From contig CASELB010000138.1 in the NCBI GenBank assembly GCA_949288685.1, positions 1 through 14,294 on the forward strand: DNA of 14,294 bases, read 5' to 3'. Shown piece after piece: positions 1-7,035 of this stretch. The notes beneath the pieces are model-generated. The model ran no database searches. It was not told the origin of the DNA and saw nothing but the letters and a program-made list of their open reading frames with translations. Positions within the stretch are counted from its first letter, which is position 1, and every line of letters begins with the position of its first letter. A program made the translations under genes and the position numbers. This DNA is from an uncultured bacterium (GTDB lineage: Bacteria > Cyanobacteriota > Vampirovibrionia > Gastranaerophilales > Gastranaerophilaceae).

Positions 1-878
1 AGTTTTATAATGACAGAAATGTCATTGTCAAAATTTATTCTAAAAGGCTTATTATTTTTCATACTTTCAGCCAGTAAGTTTGCAAGCATTTCAGAAACAA
101 CACCGGATTTTGAAGTGTTTTGTGTTTCAGTAATCTCATTTAAATTAAAATCCGCTCCGGTTGTAAGGTTTATAAAAAACTGCACATCAGAGCGCGTCAT
201 ATTAAGCACTGTTGCATTAATTGTTTTATCAACGACATCGCCGACTTTTTCTATATCAGAAGTTGCATCAGAAGTAGTTTTTGATTTTTCGGTAAGAGCT
301 CTGTTTACCATTGCAATATTTTCTGCCATTGTCGAAAGGACAGAAGAATCTTCCTGCAATTCTTCATTTGACTCTTGAAAATTGTTGTTATTAAAGAATG
401 ATGAAAAAGGTTCTCCGCCGTTTTGCGTAAAACTAATATCGGATTTTAATTCCTGCATTTTATCATTCTTAATATTAGTTAAATTCATATCGTTATTTAG
501 CAATTGATTATTTGGCTCCTTATTTTCTTCCGGTCTGATAATATTATCGGGTTTGTTTTGGGGTTGGTTTAATTGATTGTCGATAAAATCATCCGTTTGA
601 TTGATAGGGCTATTAATTTCATTAATAGCAACAAGAAGTTCGTTAGTATCATTAATGCCATCTGTATCACAACCTGCAGTCATTTCCATATCGACAGTAT
701 ATTTATCTGCGACCGTATTACCTGAATGTATCTGACAGTCATCAGAAATTTGTTTTTCTGATTTTAAATCTGCCATTTCCGCCTTAAAGTCTTTATCTGT
801 TTTGGGGTAAGAAGGACTATTAGGGGATTGTTTGTCAGTTTGTTTGAGATTTTGCAGTGTTCCTGTTTCTATATTCAT
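1..878 (-). CDS. fliK: FliK-like flagellar hook-length control protein, N-terminal part (runs off the left edge)
   Basis: An uninterrupted reading frame of 292 codons runs leftward from an ATG at 878-876 and leaves the window without a stop. It has a good ribosome site (AGGAG, 5 nt before ATG) and its ATG overlaps the fliJ stop codon by 4 nt (ATGA), so the two are translationally coupled. The visible protein is hydrophilic, rich in Asn, Asp, Gln, Ser and Glu, and has no signal peptide or membrane segment. This matches the disordered N-terminal region of FliK, the molecular ruler that sets hook length and switches the flagellar export gate. The last visible residues (PFRINFDNDISVIIK) look like the start of the conserved Flg_hook C-terminal domain, whose remainder lies outside the window. 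The position after fliJ is the usual flagellar order. Sequence identity is weak because this part of FliK diverges fast, so the name leans on context. Confidence 0.68.
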   Translation of the reverse strand, partial: MNIETGTLQNLKQTDKQSPNSPSYPKTDKDFKAEMADLKSEKQISDDCQIHSGNTVADKYTVDMEMTAGCDTDGINDTNELLVAINEINSPINQTDDFIDNQLNQPQNKPDNIIRPEENKEPNNQLLNNDMNLTNIKNDKMQELKSDISFTQNGGEPFSSFFNNNNFQESNEELQEDSSVLSTMAENIAMVNRALTEKSKTTSDATSDIEKVGDVVDKTINATVLNMTRSDVQFFINLTTGADFNLNEITETQNTSKSGVVSEMLANLLAESMKNNKPFRINFDNDISVIIK

Positions 879-1351
879 ATTTGCTCCTGTTTAGAGATTT
901 CTTTTTGTTCTTCTTCCAATTCTTCATTTTTATGTTGAAAAAATCTTTGTATACCAATTTCAGAAAATTGTTTCATTTCTATTTGTTTTTGTTCGTAATC
1001 ATACTCTTCGCGCAGGTGTTCTTTGTGTTTTTCCAGTACTTTAACTTTTTGTTCAAGATGTGCCAGATTAAGAAGTTCCTCATCAAGTATTTTCTGCATT
1101 TCCTGCCGGTGAGCCTCAAGCTCTTCCGCCTTATCCCAGAGATGGTGGAGATATTTGTCATAATATTCCATAAGTCTGAAATCAGCGACTCTTTTATTTT
1201 TAATTGTCAATTCTATTTCTTCGTTATTTTTTATAATTGCCTGTTCGGCTTCTGTCACACGCTGCTGGGCTTCCTGAACCACAAGTAACTGTTTTTCTTT
1301 TTCTCGTATACGGAAATCCAGAACCTTTTGTAAACGATATGAAAACGGCAT
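875..1351 (-). CDS. fliJ: FliJ, flagellar export chaperone/ATPase stalk protein
   Basis: The product has 158 residues, close to the usual FliJ length of about 145-150. It is almost entirely charged alpha-helix rich in Glu, Lys and Gln, as expected for the antiparallel coiled coil of FliJ, which sits in the FliI ATPase ring and links it to the export gate FlhA. The N-terminus MPFSYRLQKVLDFRIREKE fits the FliJ signature F-x-YRLQ-x-VLD-x-R. The start is ATG at 1351-1349, preceded by AAGGTGAG about 9 nt upstream. Its TGA overlaps the ATG of the downstream fliK-like gene. Upstream is a short divergent region shared with ribE. The plus-strand frame opposite this gene encodes Phe-rich low-complexity protein and is only the shadow of the Glu/Lys codons. 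Confidence 0.87.
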   Translation of the reverse strand: MPFSYRLQKVLDFRIREKEKQLLVVQEAQQRVTEAEQAIIKNNEEIELTIKNKRVADFRLMEYYDKYLHHLWDKAEELEAHRQEMQKILDEELLNLAHLEQKVKVLEKHKEHLREEYDYEQKQIEMKQFSEIGIQRFFQHKNEELEEEQKEISKQEQI

Positions 1352-1360
1352 TTATACTAT

Positions 1361-1380
1361 CTCACCTTATACAAATTATA
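1361..1380 (-). promoter_or_regulatory. fliJ promoter -10 and ribosome binding site
   Basis: Read on the minus strand, a perfect TATAAT lies at 1380-1375 and AAGGTGAG at 1368-1361, giving a predicted 5' leader of about 17 nt before the ATG. No good -35 hexamer is found 16-18 nt upstream. That position is occupied by an inverted repeat (1396-1413), which would suit an activator-dependent promoter. I do not see a sigma-28 type flagellar promoter. Confidence 0.45.
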
Positions 1381-1384
1381 TTAT

Positions 1385-1413
1385 TACGCATAAGTGAGGT
1401 ATTTGCGTACCTC
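1385..1413. repeat. Two interlocking 6-bp inverted repeats between fliJ and ribE
   Basis: GAGGTA (1396-1401) and TACCTC (1408-1413) form a perfect inverted repeat around TTTGCG. TACGCA (1385-1390) and TGCGTA (1404-1409) form a second one. Their right arms share bases 1408-1409 and the left arm of the first lies inside the loop of the second, so they cannot pair together. They occupy the expected -35 region of fliJ and lie about 65-90 bp upstream of the ribE start. A protein operator is the likeliest role; chance is possible for 6-bp arms. Confidence 0.35.
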
Positions 1414-1442
1414 TGTTTGTATGATTAATGCTAAAACAATAA

Positions 1443-1477
1443 AAGACAAGTAACACATTTTGTGATATAATTAGCCT
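1443..1477 (+). promoter_or_regulatory. ribE promoter, probably giving a leaderless mRNA
   Basis: AAGACA (1443-1448, 4 of 6 to the -35 consensus), a 17-nt spacer, and TATAAT (1466-1471) preceded by TGA make a strong extended -10 promoter. The -10 ends exactly 6 nt before the ribE ATG at 1478, so transcription should begin at or next to the start codon. There is no Shine-Dalgarno sequence and no room for an FMN riboswitch. Confidence 0.65.
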
Positions 1478-2107
1478 ATGTTTACAGGCTTAGTTGAGAC
1501 AACAGGAACTATCACGGACATAAACAGGAATAGAATTGCCGTAGAAACCGGACTTGCAAGCGAACTAAATATTGGAGACAGCATTGCTGTTAACGGAGCA
1601 TGTCTCACCGTCACAAGACTTGAGAGCAATACCTTTATTGCGGACACGTCACCCGAGACTTATTCAGTAACATCTTTTCGGACAAAAAAGAAAGGTGATA
1701 TTGTAAATTTAGAGCGAGCCGCTAAATTTAATTCCCGTATTGACGGGCATCTGGTGTACGGGCACATAGATACCACAGGTATAATTACTGAAATTAAAAA
1801 AAATAATGATTTTATAGACTTAACAATTAAATTTTCTGACGAGTATCAAAATTATACGGTAAAAAAAGGTTCCGTAGCAATTGACGGTATAAGCCTTACT
1901 GTTGCAAATGAAAAAGCCGGCGGATACATTACTATTGCCGTTATCCCGCACACCTGGGATAGTACGGCTCTTAAACACTTAAGTACCGGAAGCAGTGTAA
2001 ATATAGAGTTTGATATAATTTCAAAGTATATTGAAAAAAACTTAAATATATATCATAATAAATCTAGAATTAGTCTTGAATTTCTGGAAGAAAACGGGTT
2101 TGCGTAA
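1478..2107 (+). CDS. ribE: Riboflavin synthase, alpha chain
   Basis: Dismutates two 6,7-dimethyl-8-ribityllumazine molecules to riboflavin and the pyrimidinedione precursor, the last step of riboflavin synthesis, in the cytoplasm. The 209-residue product has the family's two lumazine-binding domains. The first begins with the signature MFTGLVETTGTI and has NGACLTV at 39-45. The second follows DGHLVYGHID (89-98) and has the matching DGISLTV at 136-142. Length is normal. The start is fixed by the universal MFTG N-terminus. Its stop codon overlaps the ribBA start by one base (TAATG), so the two are coupled. The symbol is ribE in the Bacillus sense; E. coli calls the same enzyme ribC. Confidence 0.96.
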   Translation: MFTGLVETTGTITDINRNRIAVETGLASELNIGDSIAVNGACLTVTRLESNTFIADTSPETYSVTSFRTKKKGDIVNLERAAKFNSRIDGHLVYGHIDTTGIITEIKKNNDFIDLTIKFSDEYQNYTVKKGSVAIDGISLTVANEKAGGYITIAVIPHTWDSTALKHLSTGSSVNIEFDIISKYIEKNLNIYHNKSRISLEFLEENGFA

Positions 2108-3333
2108 TGGAAAACAATCATATTCATTTTGACACAATAGAGGACGCGCTAAACGACTATAAACAAGGGAAACCTGTTATAATAGCCGATGACGAAAACA
2201 GGGAAAATGAAGGAGATTTAATTGTTGCCGCCCAGTATGCAACGCCGGAAATCATTAAATTTATGGCAAGCGAGTGTAAAGGGCTTATTTGTCTTGCAAT
2301 CTCTGACGAAATAGCAAAGCGTATGGATTTGCCTCAAATGGTAGAACATAACAGCGAAAGTATGCGTACTGCATTTACTGTCAGTGTTGACGCACACGAG
2401 AAGTATGGTGTCACAACAGGAATATCAGCATACGACCGGGCTAAAACAGTAGAAGTAGTTATTGCGCCTGATTCAAGACCATCAGACCTGCGCAGACCGG
2501 GACACATGTTTCCCTGTGCGGCAAAACAGGGCGGTGTACTAACCAGAACCGGTCATACAGAAGCTGCCGTCGACATGTCAAAACTTTGCGGACTAACAGC
2601 AGCCGGCGTTATGTGCGAAATTATGGCTGATGACGGCACAATGGCAAGAAGAGATGATTTGGCAAGTTTTGCTCACAAACACGATATTAAGTTTATTACC
2701 GTTACTGATTTAATAGCATACCGGCTAAAATCTGAACGAACCGTAACCAGAGAGGCAGAGGCTTTTCTCCCGACAGAATTCGGTGAATTCAATATAATAG
2801 GGTATAAAGACCATTTGACAGGGTTTGAGCATGTAGCACTGGTAAAAGATGACGGCAGTGACAAAATTCCGCTAATAAGAGTACACAGTGAGTGCCTGAC
2901 AGGAGATATATTTCATAGTTTAAAATGTGACTGCAACGCTCAACTTCATCACGCCCTGAAAATGGTTGACGAATACGGGAAAGGCGCTGTAGTATACTTA
3001 CGAAATCACGAAGGGCGCGGAATCGGGCTTATTAATAAAATTAAAGCGTATCATTTGCAAGAAGAGGGTTTAGACACTGTTGACGCGAATATATCACTCG
3101 GTTTTCCGCCTGACCTGAGAAATTATGGTGTAGGCGCACAAATTATACTTGATTTGGGGTATAATAATTTTAAATTAATTACTAATAATCCTAAAAAAAT
3201 TATAGGTCTTAAAGGGTACGGGTTAAATATTGTTGAGACTATTAATCTGAAAGCTGATATTACAAAATACAATGAACGGTACCTAAAAACAAAACAGGAC
3301 AGAATGCAGCATACATTTAAAGGAGTTTTATGA
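2107..3333 (+). CDS. ribBA: Bifunctional 3,4-dihydroxy-2-butanone-4-phosphate synthase / GTP cyclohydrolase II
   Basis: Supplies both committed precursors of riboflavin: DHBP from ribulose 5-phosphate (N-terminal half) and the pyrimidine from GTP (C-terminal half). Residues 1 to about 205 carry the DHBP synthase motifs DDENRENEGDL (28-38), RPGHMFP (130-136) and RTGHTEAAVDM (147-157). The cyclohydrolase half has the zinc ligands Cys263, Cys274 and Cys276 (C-x10-C-x-C) and HEGRGIGL at 301-308, followed by LGFPPDLRNYGVGAQI and TNNPKK. All recognisable catalytic motifs of both halves are present, so both activities are expected. The HEGRGIGL and YGVGAQI wording is closer to cyanobacterial and plant enzymes than to the E. 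coli form. It overlaps ribE by 1 nt and the following GNAT gene by 4 nt. Confidence 0.96.
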   Translation: MENNHIHFDTIEDALNDYKQGKPVIIADDENRENEGDLIVAAQYATPEIIKFMASECKGLICLAISDEIAKRMDLPQMVEHNSESMRTAFTVSVDAHEKYGVTTGISAYDRAKTVEVVIAPDSRPSDLRRPGHMFPCAAKQGGVLTRTGHTEAAVDMSKLCGLTAAGVMCEIMADDGTMARRDDLASFAHKHDIKFITVTDLIAYRLKSERTVTREAEAFLPTEFGEFNIIGYKDHLTGFEHVALVKDDGSDKIPLIRVHSECLTGDIFHSLKCDCNAQLHHALKMVDEYGKGAVVYLRNHEGRGIGLINKIKAYHLQEEGLDTVDANISLGFPPDLRNYGVGAQIILDLGYNNFKLITNNPKKIIGLKGYGLNIVETINLKADITKYNERYLKTKQDRMQHTFKGVL

Positions 3334-4313
3334 GCGAAAATATTTACAAAGCAGAATCGTTAAATCCCACGATGTATAAGTTCTTTACAGGTATTTATAA
3401 TGACTTTAAAAATAAAGCCAAAGCAGACTATCAGTTTGAACTTGAACCGCTTGAATATGAGGATTTTATAAAAGCCATTGACGAAAACCTCCTCCATTGT
3501 ATTGCATTACTGGAAAATGATATTCCTACAGGCTTTCTTGCCTATACGACTTCTATATCCGAAGGGATAGAATTAAATATGATTCACTTCTTGGGCAAGG
3601 ATGATAAAAATTTAAAATTTAAAATTTTAATGGAAAAATTTTTAGAACTGACCGCGCAGGAACGAAAAAGAAAAGTTATTTGTTATCCATTGCTCGGGGC
3701 GCAATCAGCCTTTGTATCAGAAATTTCCAAGTTCGGATTTAAGTTTATCGGACAGGCTGTGTTGAGACTTAAAATGGGCGATAAGCAAAGTGAAAGAATA
3801 TTAGAAAATGTTAAACTTAGTCCGCTTCTGCCTCCGTATAAAATAACCGGCTGGCAGGAAGATTACCAGCAGCAGGTTATAGAACTTATACTTGAAACAT
3901 TTAAAGATACCGCAGATGCATTATTTGATTCGCGTTTCAGAAACTATAACGGTGTTGAAGACATAATCAACAAAATTATAGAAAATATTTACGGAGAATT
4001 TTTACCAAATAATACCAGTGTTTTACTATGCGAAGACAGGGTTTGCGGAATTGCGTTTGCAAATTTAACGACTCCTGAAATTGCTAACATTCCTCTTGTA
4101 GGAATTGCAAAAAAGCATAGAGGAAAAGGGTTTTCAAAACATCTTTTACAACGAACTGTCAGAAGTATTGTTGATGCCTCTAAGATAGGAGAAAATAAAT
4201 GCACCGAAATCAACGTTACTACAGAAACTAATAACTACAGAGCATTAAAAATGTACAGACAGGTTGGTTTTAAAGAAGATTATTGCTACCCGCAAGCATA
4301 TCTTGAATCTTAA
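3330..4313 (+). CDS. GNAT-family N-acetyltransferase, two-part protein
   Basis: The C-terminal part (about 170-327) is a GNAT acetyltransferase: the acetyl-CoA loop appears as HRGKGFSKHLL (263-273), preceded by the strand VGIAKK, and motif B reads NNYRALKMYRQVGF (301-314). Residues about 36-148 look like a second, degenerate GNAT fold: a strand-turn pattern around IALLENDIPTGFLAY, then IELNMIHF, a long helix and a final SEISKFGFKFIGQAVLRL, but no recognisable RxxGxG/A loop. The protein (327 residues) is about twice a single GNAT domain. The substrate is unknown. The start is ATG with AAAGGAG at 3319-3325, overlapping the ribBA stop (ATGA), so it is made with the riboflavin enzymes. Its stop overlaps that of the convergent DUF212 gene. 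Confidence 0.8.
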   Translation: MSENIYKAESLNPTMYKFFTGIYNDFKNKAKADYQFELEPLEYEDFIKAIDENLLHCIALLENDIPTGFLAYTTSISEGIELNMIHFLGKDDKNLKFKILMEKFLELTAQERKRKVICYPLLGAQSAFVSEISKFGFKFIGQAVLRLKMGDKQSERILENVKLSPLLPPYKITGWQEDYQQQVIELILETFKDTADALFDSRFRNYNGVEDIINKIIENIYGEFLPNNTSVLLCEDRVCGIAFANLTTPEIANIPLVGIAKKHRGKGFSKHLLQRTVRSIVDASKIGENKCTEINVTTETNNYRALKMYRQVGFKEDYCYPQAYLES

Positions 4314-4789
4314 TTAAAAATTATTCCCCAATAATAATGGGCAAATAAAGCAAATGCAACCCCATAGAGTGCACCTGCAAATACTTGCAGCGGTGTATGT
4401 CCAAGAAGTTCTTTTAAGCGCCCGCCGAATTGAGCAACATCGTGTTTATAAAAATCCAGAATAATCTTATTTAAGCACGCTGCCTGTTTGCCTGCCGCAC
4501 GCCTAACACCGGCAGCATCATACATAACAACAAGGGCAAATCCTGTCGCAAGAGCAAAATCAACCGAAGTGAAACCGGACAGTTCACCTATAACAAGAGC
4601 AAGCGCAACTACTCCGGCAGAGTGTGAACTTGGCATTCCTCCTGTTGTAGTGAATAAAGTTAAATCGACTTCCTTTTTGGTTATTAAATGCAAAAAGAAT
4701 TTTATACACTGTGCGGTAAAAGCAGAGGCAAGCCCGATTAACAGAGCTTCCATGCCCGTACCGTAAATTTTAGAAAAAAAATCTAACAA
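4310..4789 (-). CDS. DUF212 divergent PAP2-family membrane protein
   Basis: A small membrane protein of 159 residues. It has the DUF212 signatures GGMPSSHSA (50-58), YDAAGVRRAAGKQA (90-103) and ELLGHTPLQVFAG (127-139). The SSHSA and arginine motifs recall the PAP2 phosphatase active site, so a role in lipid or prenyl-phosphate dephosphorylation is often suggested for the family but is not established. Hydrophobic segments lie at about 13-33, 56-70, 77-92 and 135-155. The start is taken as TTG at 4789 because GAGGA lies just upstream and family members begin with this DFFSKI-type stretch; an ATG at 4753 is the alternative. It overlaps the end of the prenyl synthase gene by 7 nt, which fits a shared isoprenoid theme. 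Confidence 0.88.
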   Translation of the reverse strand: MLDFFSKIYGTGMEALLIGLASAFTAQCIKFFLHLITKKEVDLTLFTTTGGMPSSHSAGVVALALVIGELSGFTSVDFALATGFALVVMYDAAGVRRAAGKQAACLNKIILDFYKHDVAQFGGRLKELLGHTPLQVFAGALYGVAFALFAHYYWGIIFN

Positions 4790-5661
4790 TTTGTCCTCGC
4801 TTCCAATTTATTTTCAACTATTCCCAGTATTTCCTCAAATACTTTTGATCCGTACTTATCAATTATATCATGACATTCCCGTATTAGCTCAAGACATTTC
4901 TTTTTAGCATTATCAAGTCCGTAAAGTGAAGTATACGTAAGTTTATCAGCTACTTTATCCTTACCTATTGTTTTACCCATTTCTTCAAAAGTAGAAATTT
5001 CATCCATGATATCGTCATAAATTTGAAATGCCAGACCAAATTTGAGCGCAAAATCATCCAATTCCAGTACGGTTTCATCAGGAGCATTTGCTATTACACA
5101 GCCTATTTTAACAGCAAGCCTGAAAAGTACCGCTGTCTTATGAATATGAATATATGAAAGTGTATCACTCTTATCCCGTTCAAAATGGTGTTTTTCACTT
5201 TCTATATCTGCTATTTGTCCGCCGATTAAACCGTAAACCCCGGCCGCTTTTGTATACTCGTGAATAATTTTTATTAACTGTTCGGAAGATAAATTAACTG
5301 ACTGTTCAATAATTGTCTGAGGAGCATAAGTTAGAAGTGCGTCACCTGCAAGAACTGCAGCAGCTTCACCAAACACTTTATGATTTGAAGGCTTACCGCG
5401 TCTGAAATCATCATTATCCATACATGGTAAATCGTCATGAATAAGACTTTGCACATGCAGCATTTCAATTGCACAGGCAGATGGAATTGCAGTATTTATG
5501 TCACCTTCCAGCATTCTTACTGTTTCAAGGCACATAACCGGACGCAAACGTTTTCCCTTTAATGATAACGTATATTTCATCGCTTCAAATATAGTCTTCG
5601 GATAATTAACATTTATGTACTCATCTAATTTTTTATCAATCAATTTAACCAATGTTTCCAT
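4783..5661 (-). CDS. Polyprenyl (geranylgeranyl or farnesyl) diphosphate synthase
   Basis: Trans-isoprenyl diphosphate synthase that condenses isopentenyl diphosphate with allylic diphosphates. From the chosen ATG at 5661 it has 292 residues, the normal length. Seen: KGKRLRP (35-41), the first Asp-rich motif DDLPCMDNDDFRRGK (76-90), GQI-ADIE near 148-154 and the second Asp-rich motif FQIYDDIMD (212-220). An upstream in-frame start would add 21 residues overlapping rsgA and lacks a ribosome site; ATG 5661 has AAGGA 8 nt upstream. Residue -5 before the first motif is Gln71, not the Tyr of E. coli IspA, and the DDLPCMDNDD stretch followed by GKPSNHKVFGE resembles plant/cyanobacterial GGPP synthase, so GGPP is a likely product. 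The start overlaps the end of rsgA by 17 nt. Confidence 0.93.
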   Translation of the reverse strand: METLVKLIDKKLDEYINVNYPKTIFEAMKYTLSLKGKRLRPVMCLETVRMLEGDINTAIPSACAIEMLHVQSLIHDDLPCMDNDDFRRGKPSNHKVFGEAAAVLAGDALLTYAPQTIIEQSVNLSSEQLIKIIHEYTKAAGVYGLIGGQIADIESEKHHFERDKSDTLSYIHIHKTAVLFRLAVKIGCVIANAPDETVLELDDFALKFGLAFQIYDDIMDEISTFEEMGKTIGKDKVADKLTYTSLYGLDNAKKKCLELIRECHDIIDKYGSKVFEEILGIVENKLEARTNC

Positions 5662-6643
5662 TATCAATTTCCTTATAAATATTTTGTTTTCTTGTATTTC
5701 TTGCAGAATTTCTGCTTTTTGCACTTATTTTGGCAAGTTTTTTTTCTCCGCTTAGTTTACTTCTGCATTCAGTCTTATTCCCTTCATATTTAAGTTTATC
5801 TTTGTATTCCCTGGCTTCTTTAACAAATTCCAGATAGCTTTTATACCGCGAAGGAGCAATCTTATCTAAATTTTCCAGAACAAAGCAGCCATCTTCAGAA
5901 ATATGCAGGCAATCAGGATATTTACAATGCTTCCTGTAATCACGCATTTCAATAAACAATGTATCAACATACTGCGGCAACAAAAAATCAAACTTTAGAT
6001 TTGAAAACCCGGGAGTGTCAATTATTCTGAATTTATTAATCGGTATTATCTCGCAGTGCCTTGTTGTATGCGTTCCTCGCAATGTTTTCTGACTGACTTC
6101 TTTGGTTCTTAATGCTAACTCCGGACAAATTGCATTAATAAGGCTTGATTTACCGACCCCGGACGTACCGCACAGTGCAGAAGTTTTGCCTTTTAGTATT
6201 TCGACAAGCTCCTTAATACCGTCATGCTCTTTGGCGGATGTAAAAACAATTCTATACTCCAAAGGCTCATATATGGATTTAATATCTTTAACTATATCAT
6301 CACCTGAAATCAAATCATCTTTATTAAAACAGAGAATTGGCATAATTTTATAGTATTCCGCAAACGCAATATATCTATTTAGCTGTAAAAAACTTAATTC
6401 CGGCTCCTTTAGTGCAGATACAATTATAATCTGATCAACATTTGCAACAGCCGGACGCGGGATATAATTTTTCCGTTCAAGAATCCGGCATATAGCATTG
6501 TTATCAAAATCGACAAAATCCCCGACCAGCGGTTTTACCCCCTGTTTCTTTAAAATCTCCCTTAACTTACACTCGTGCAGTTCTCCGTCAGAATACACAT
6601 AATAAAAATCCGAATGTATTTTGAAAATTTGCCCTTTTGTCAT
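5645..6643 (-). CDS. rsgA: Ribosome small-subunit-dependent GTPase RsgA
   Basis: A circularly permuted GTPase that acts in late 30S subunit maturation. Residue order from ATG 6643 (332 residues): OB fold about 1-65, G4 motif NKDD (107-110), G1 P-loop GTSGVGKSS (159-167), G2 GTHTT (190-194), G3 DTPG (209-212), then the zinc site with Cys240, Cys245, His247 and Cys253. The C-terminal tail is Lys/Arg-rich, suited to rRNA contact, and somewhat long. An in-frame TTG at 6661 exists, but ATG 6643 fits the family N-terminus and sits exactly 6 nt after a TACAAT hexamer. There is no Shine-Dalgarno at this start. It is followed directly by the overlapping prenyl synthase gene. Confidence 0.95.
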   Translation of the reverse strand: MTKGQIFKIHSDFYYVYSDGELHECKLREILKKQGVKPLVGDFVDFDNNAICRILERKNYIPRPAVANVDQIIIVSALKEPELSFLQLNRYIAFAEYYKIMPILCFNKDDLISGDDIVKDIKSIYEPLEYRIVFTSAKEHDGIKELVEILKGKTSALCGTSGVGKSSLINAICPELALRTKEVSQKTLRGTHTTRHCEIIPINKFRIIDTPGFSNLKFDFLLPQYVDTLFIEMRDYRKHCKYPDCLHISEDGCFVLENLDKIAPSRYKSYLEFVKEAREYKDKLKYEGNKTECRSKLSGEKKLAKISAKSRNSARNTRKQNIYKEIDNGNIG

Positions 6644-6655
6644 AAGTTCATTGTA
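6644..6655 (-). promoter_or_regulatory. Possible leaderless promoter of rsgA
   Basis: On the minus strand TACAAT (6655-6650) is followed by GAACTT and then the ATG of rsgA at 6643. No convincing -35 is seen (TAGCAA-like sequence at 17 nt). The gene could also be reached by read-through from the DUF721 gene, whose stop is 53 nt upstream of the ATG. Confidence 0.42.
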
Positions 6656-6696
6656 GCGCAATACACAAAAATTTGCTACAGCAAGAACAAGAATAA

Positions 6697-7035
6697 TTAG
6701 CTCTCTTCACCAGTTTCCCATCTTTTTACATCAAATTTCAAATCAGAAACTCTTATTTTAAGAGTTTTCATATACGGCTCAAGTTTAGAAAGTAAAGCAG
6801 CCTTAGACATCGCCAGTTCCTGTGCAACAATAGAATTTTCACATGCAATTATCATCAACCCGTTTCCGCCCATACCCCACGGACGTGACCTGTCTTTATA
6901 CTTTGGGGCAACAATTTTTTTCCAGAAGGTGTAAAGGTTTGAACGTGTCACTGCCCTTTTTATATCTTTGTTTTCTAACAAAGATGCAACAATTTCACCT
7001 GCTGATTCAAAATTTGTATATAGTATTTTCTTCAT
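6697..7035 (-). CDS. DUF721 / DciA-like protein
   Basis: A 112-residue protein with the DUF721 layout: an N-terminal helix, the FWKKIVAPKY stretch (37-46) matching the family's W-x-x-I-V motif, then a beta-strand GLMIIACENS (59-68) and the helix VAQELAMSKAALLSKLEPYM (70-89). DciA proteins of this family help load the replicative helicase DnaB in bacteria lacking DnaC or DnaI. That role is known for some members and is only inferred here. The start is ATG at 7035 with AAAAAGG a few bases upstream. It is divergent from the DHH gene across just 30 bp. Confidence 0.75.
   Translation of the reverse strand: MKKILYTNFESAGEIVASLLENKDIKRAVTRSNLYTFWKKIVAPKYKDRSRPWGMGGNGLMIIACENSIVAQELAMSKAALLSKLEPYMKTLKIRVSDLKFDVKRWETGEES

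Noticed and set aside
10..378. Plus-strand 122-residue frame at the left edge
   Set aside because: It opposes the longer uninterrupted minus-strand fliK-like frame that has a ribosome site and coupling to fliJ. Its composition is Ser/Val/Phe-rich as expected for a shadow.
857..1288. Plus-strand frame rich in Phe and Leu that looks like a membrane protein
   Set aside because: It is the exact antisense of the fliJ coiled coil; Glu/Lys codons read backward give Phe/Leu/Ser. It has no ribosome site and the minus-strand frame matches FliJ.
1352..1420. Sigma-28 (FliA) promoter for fliJ
   Set aside because: Neither TAAA nor a GCCGATAA-like element is found at suitable spacing; the visible -10 is TATAAT.
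1352..1477. FMN riboswitch upstream of the riboflavin operon
   Set aside because: The gap is only 126 bp, is shared with fliJ, shows none of the conserved FMN-element sequence, and the ribE promoter leaves no leader.
5662..5724. Longer N-terminus for the prenyl synthase from a start at 5724
   Set aside because: The extra 21 residues lie wholly inside rsgA, match no family feature, and the ATG at 5661 has its own AAGGA site and gives normal length.
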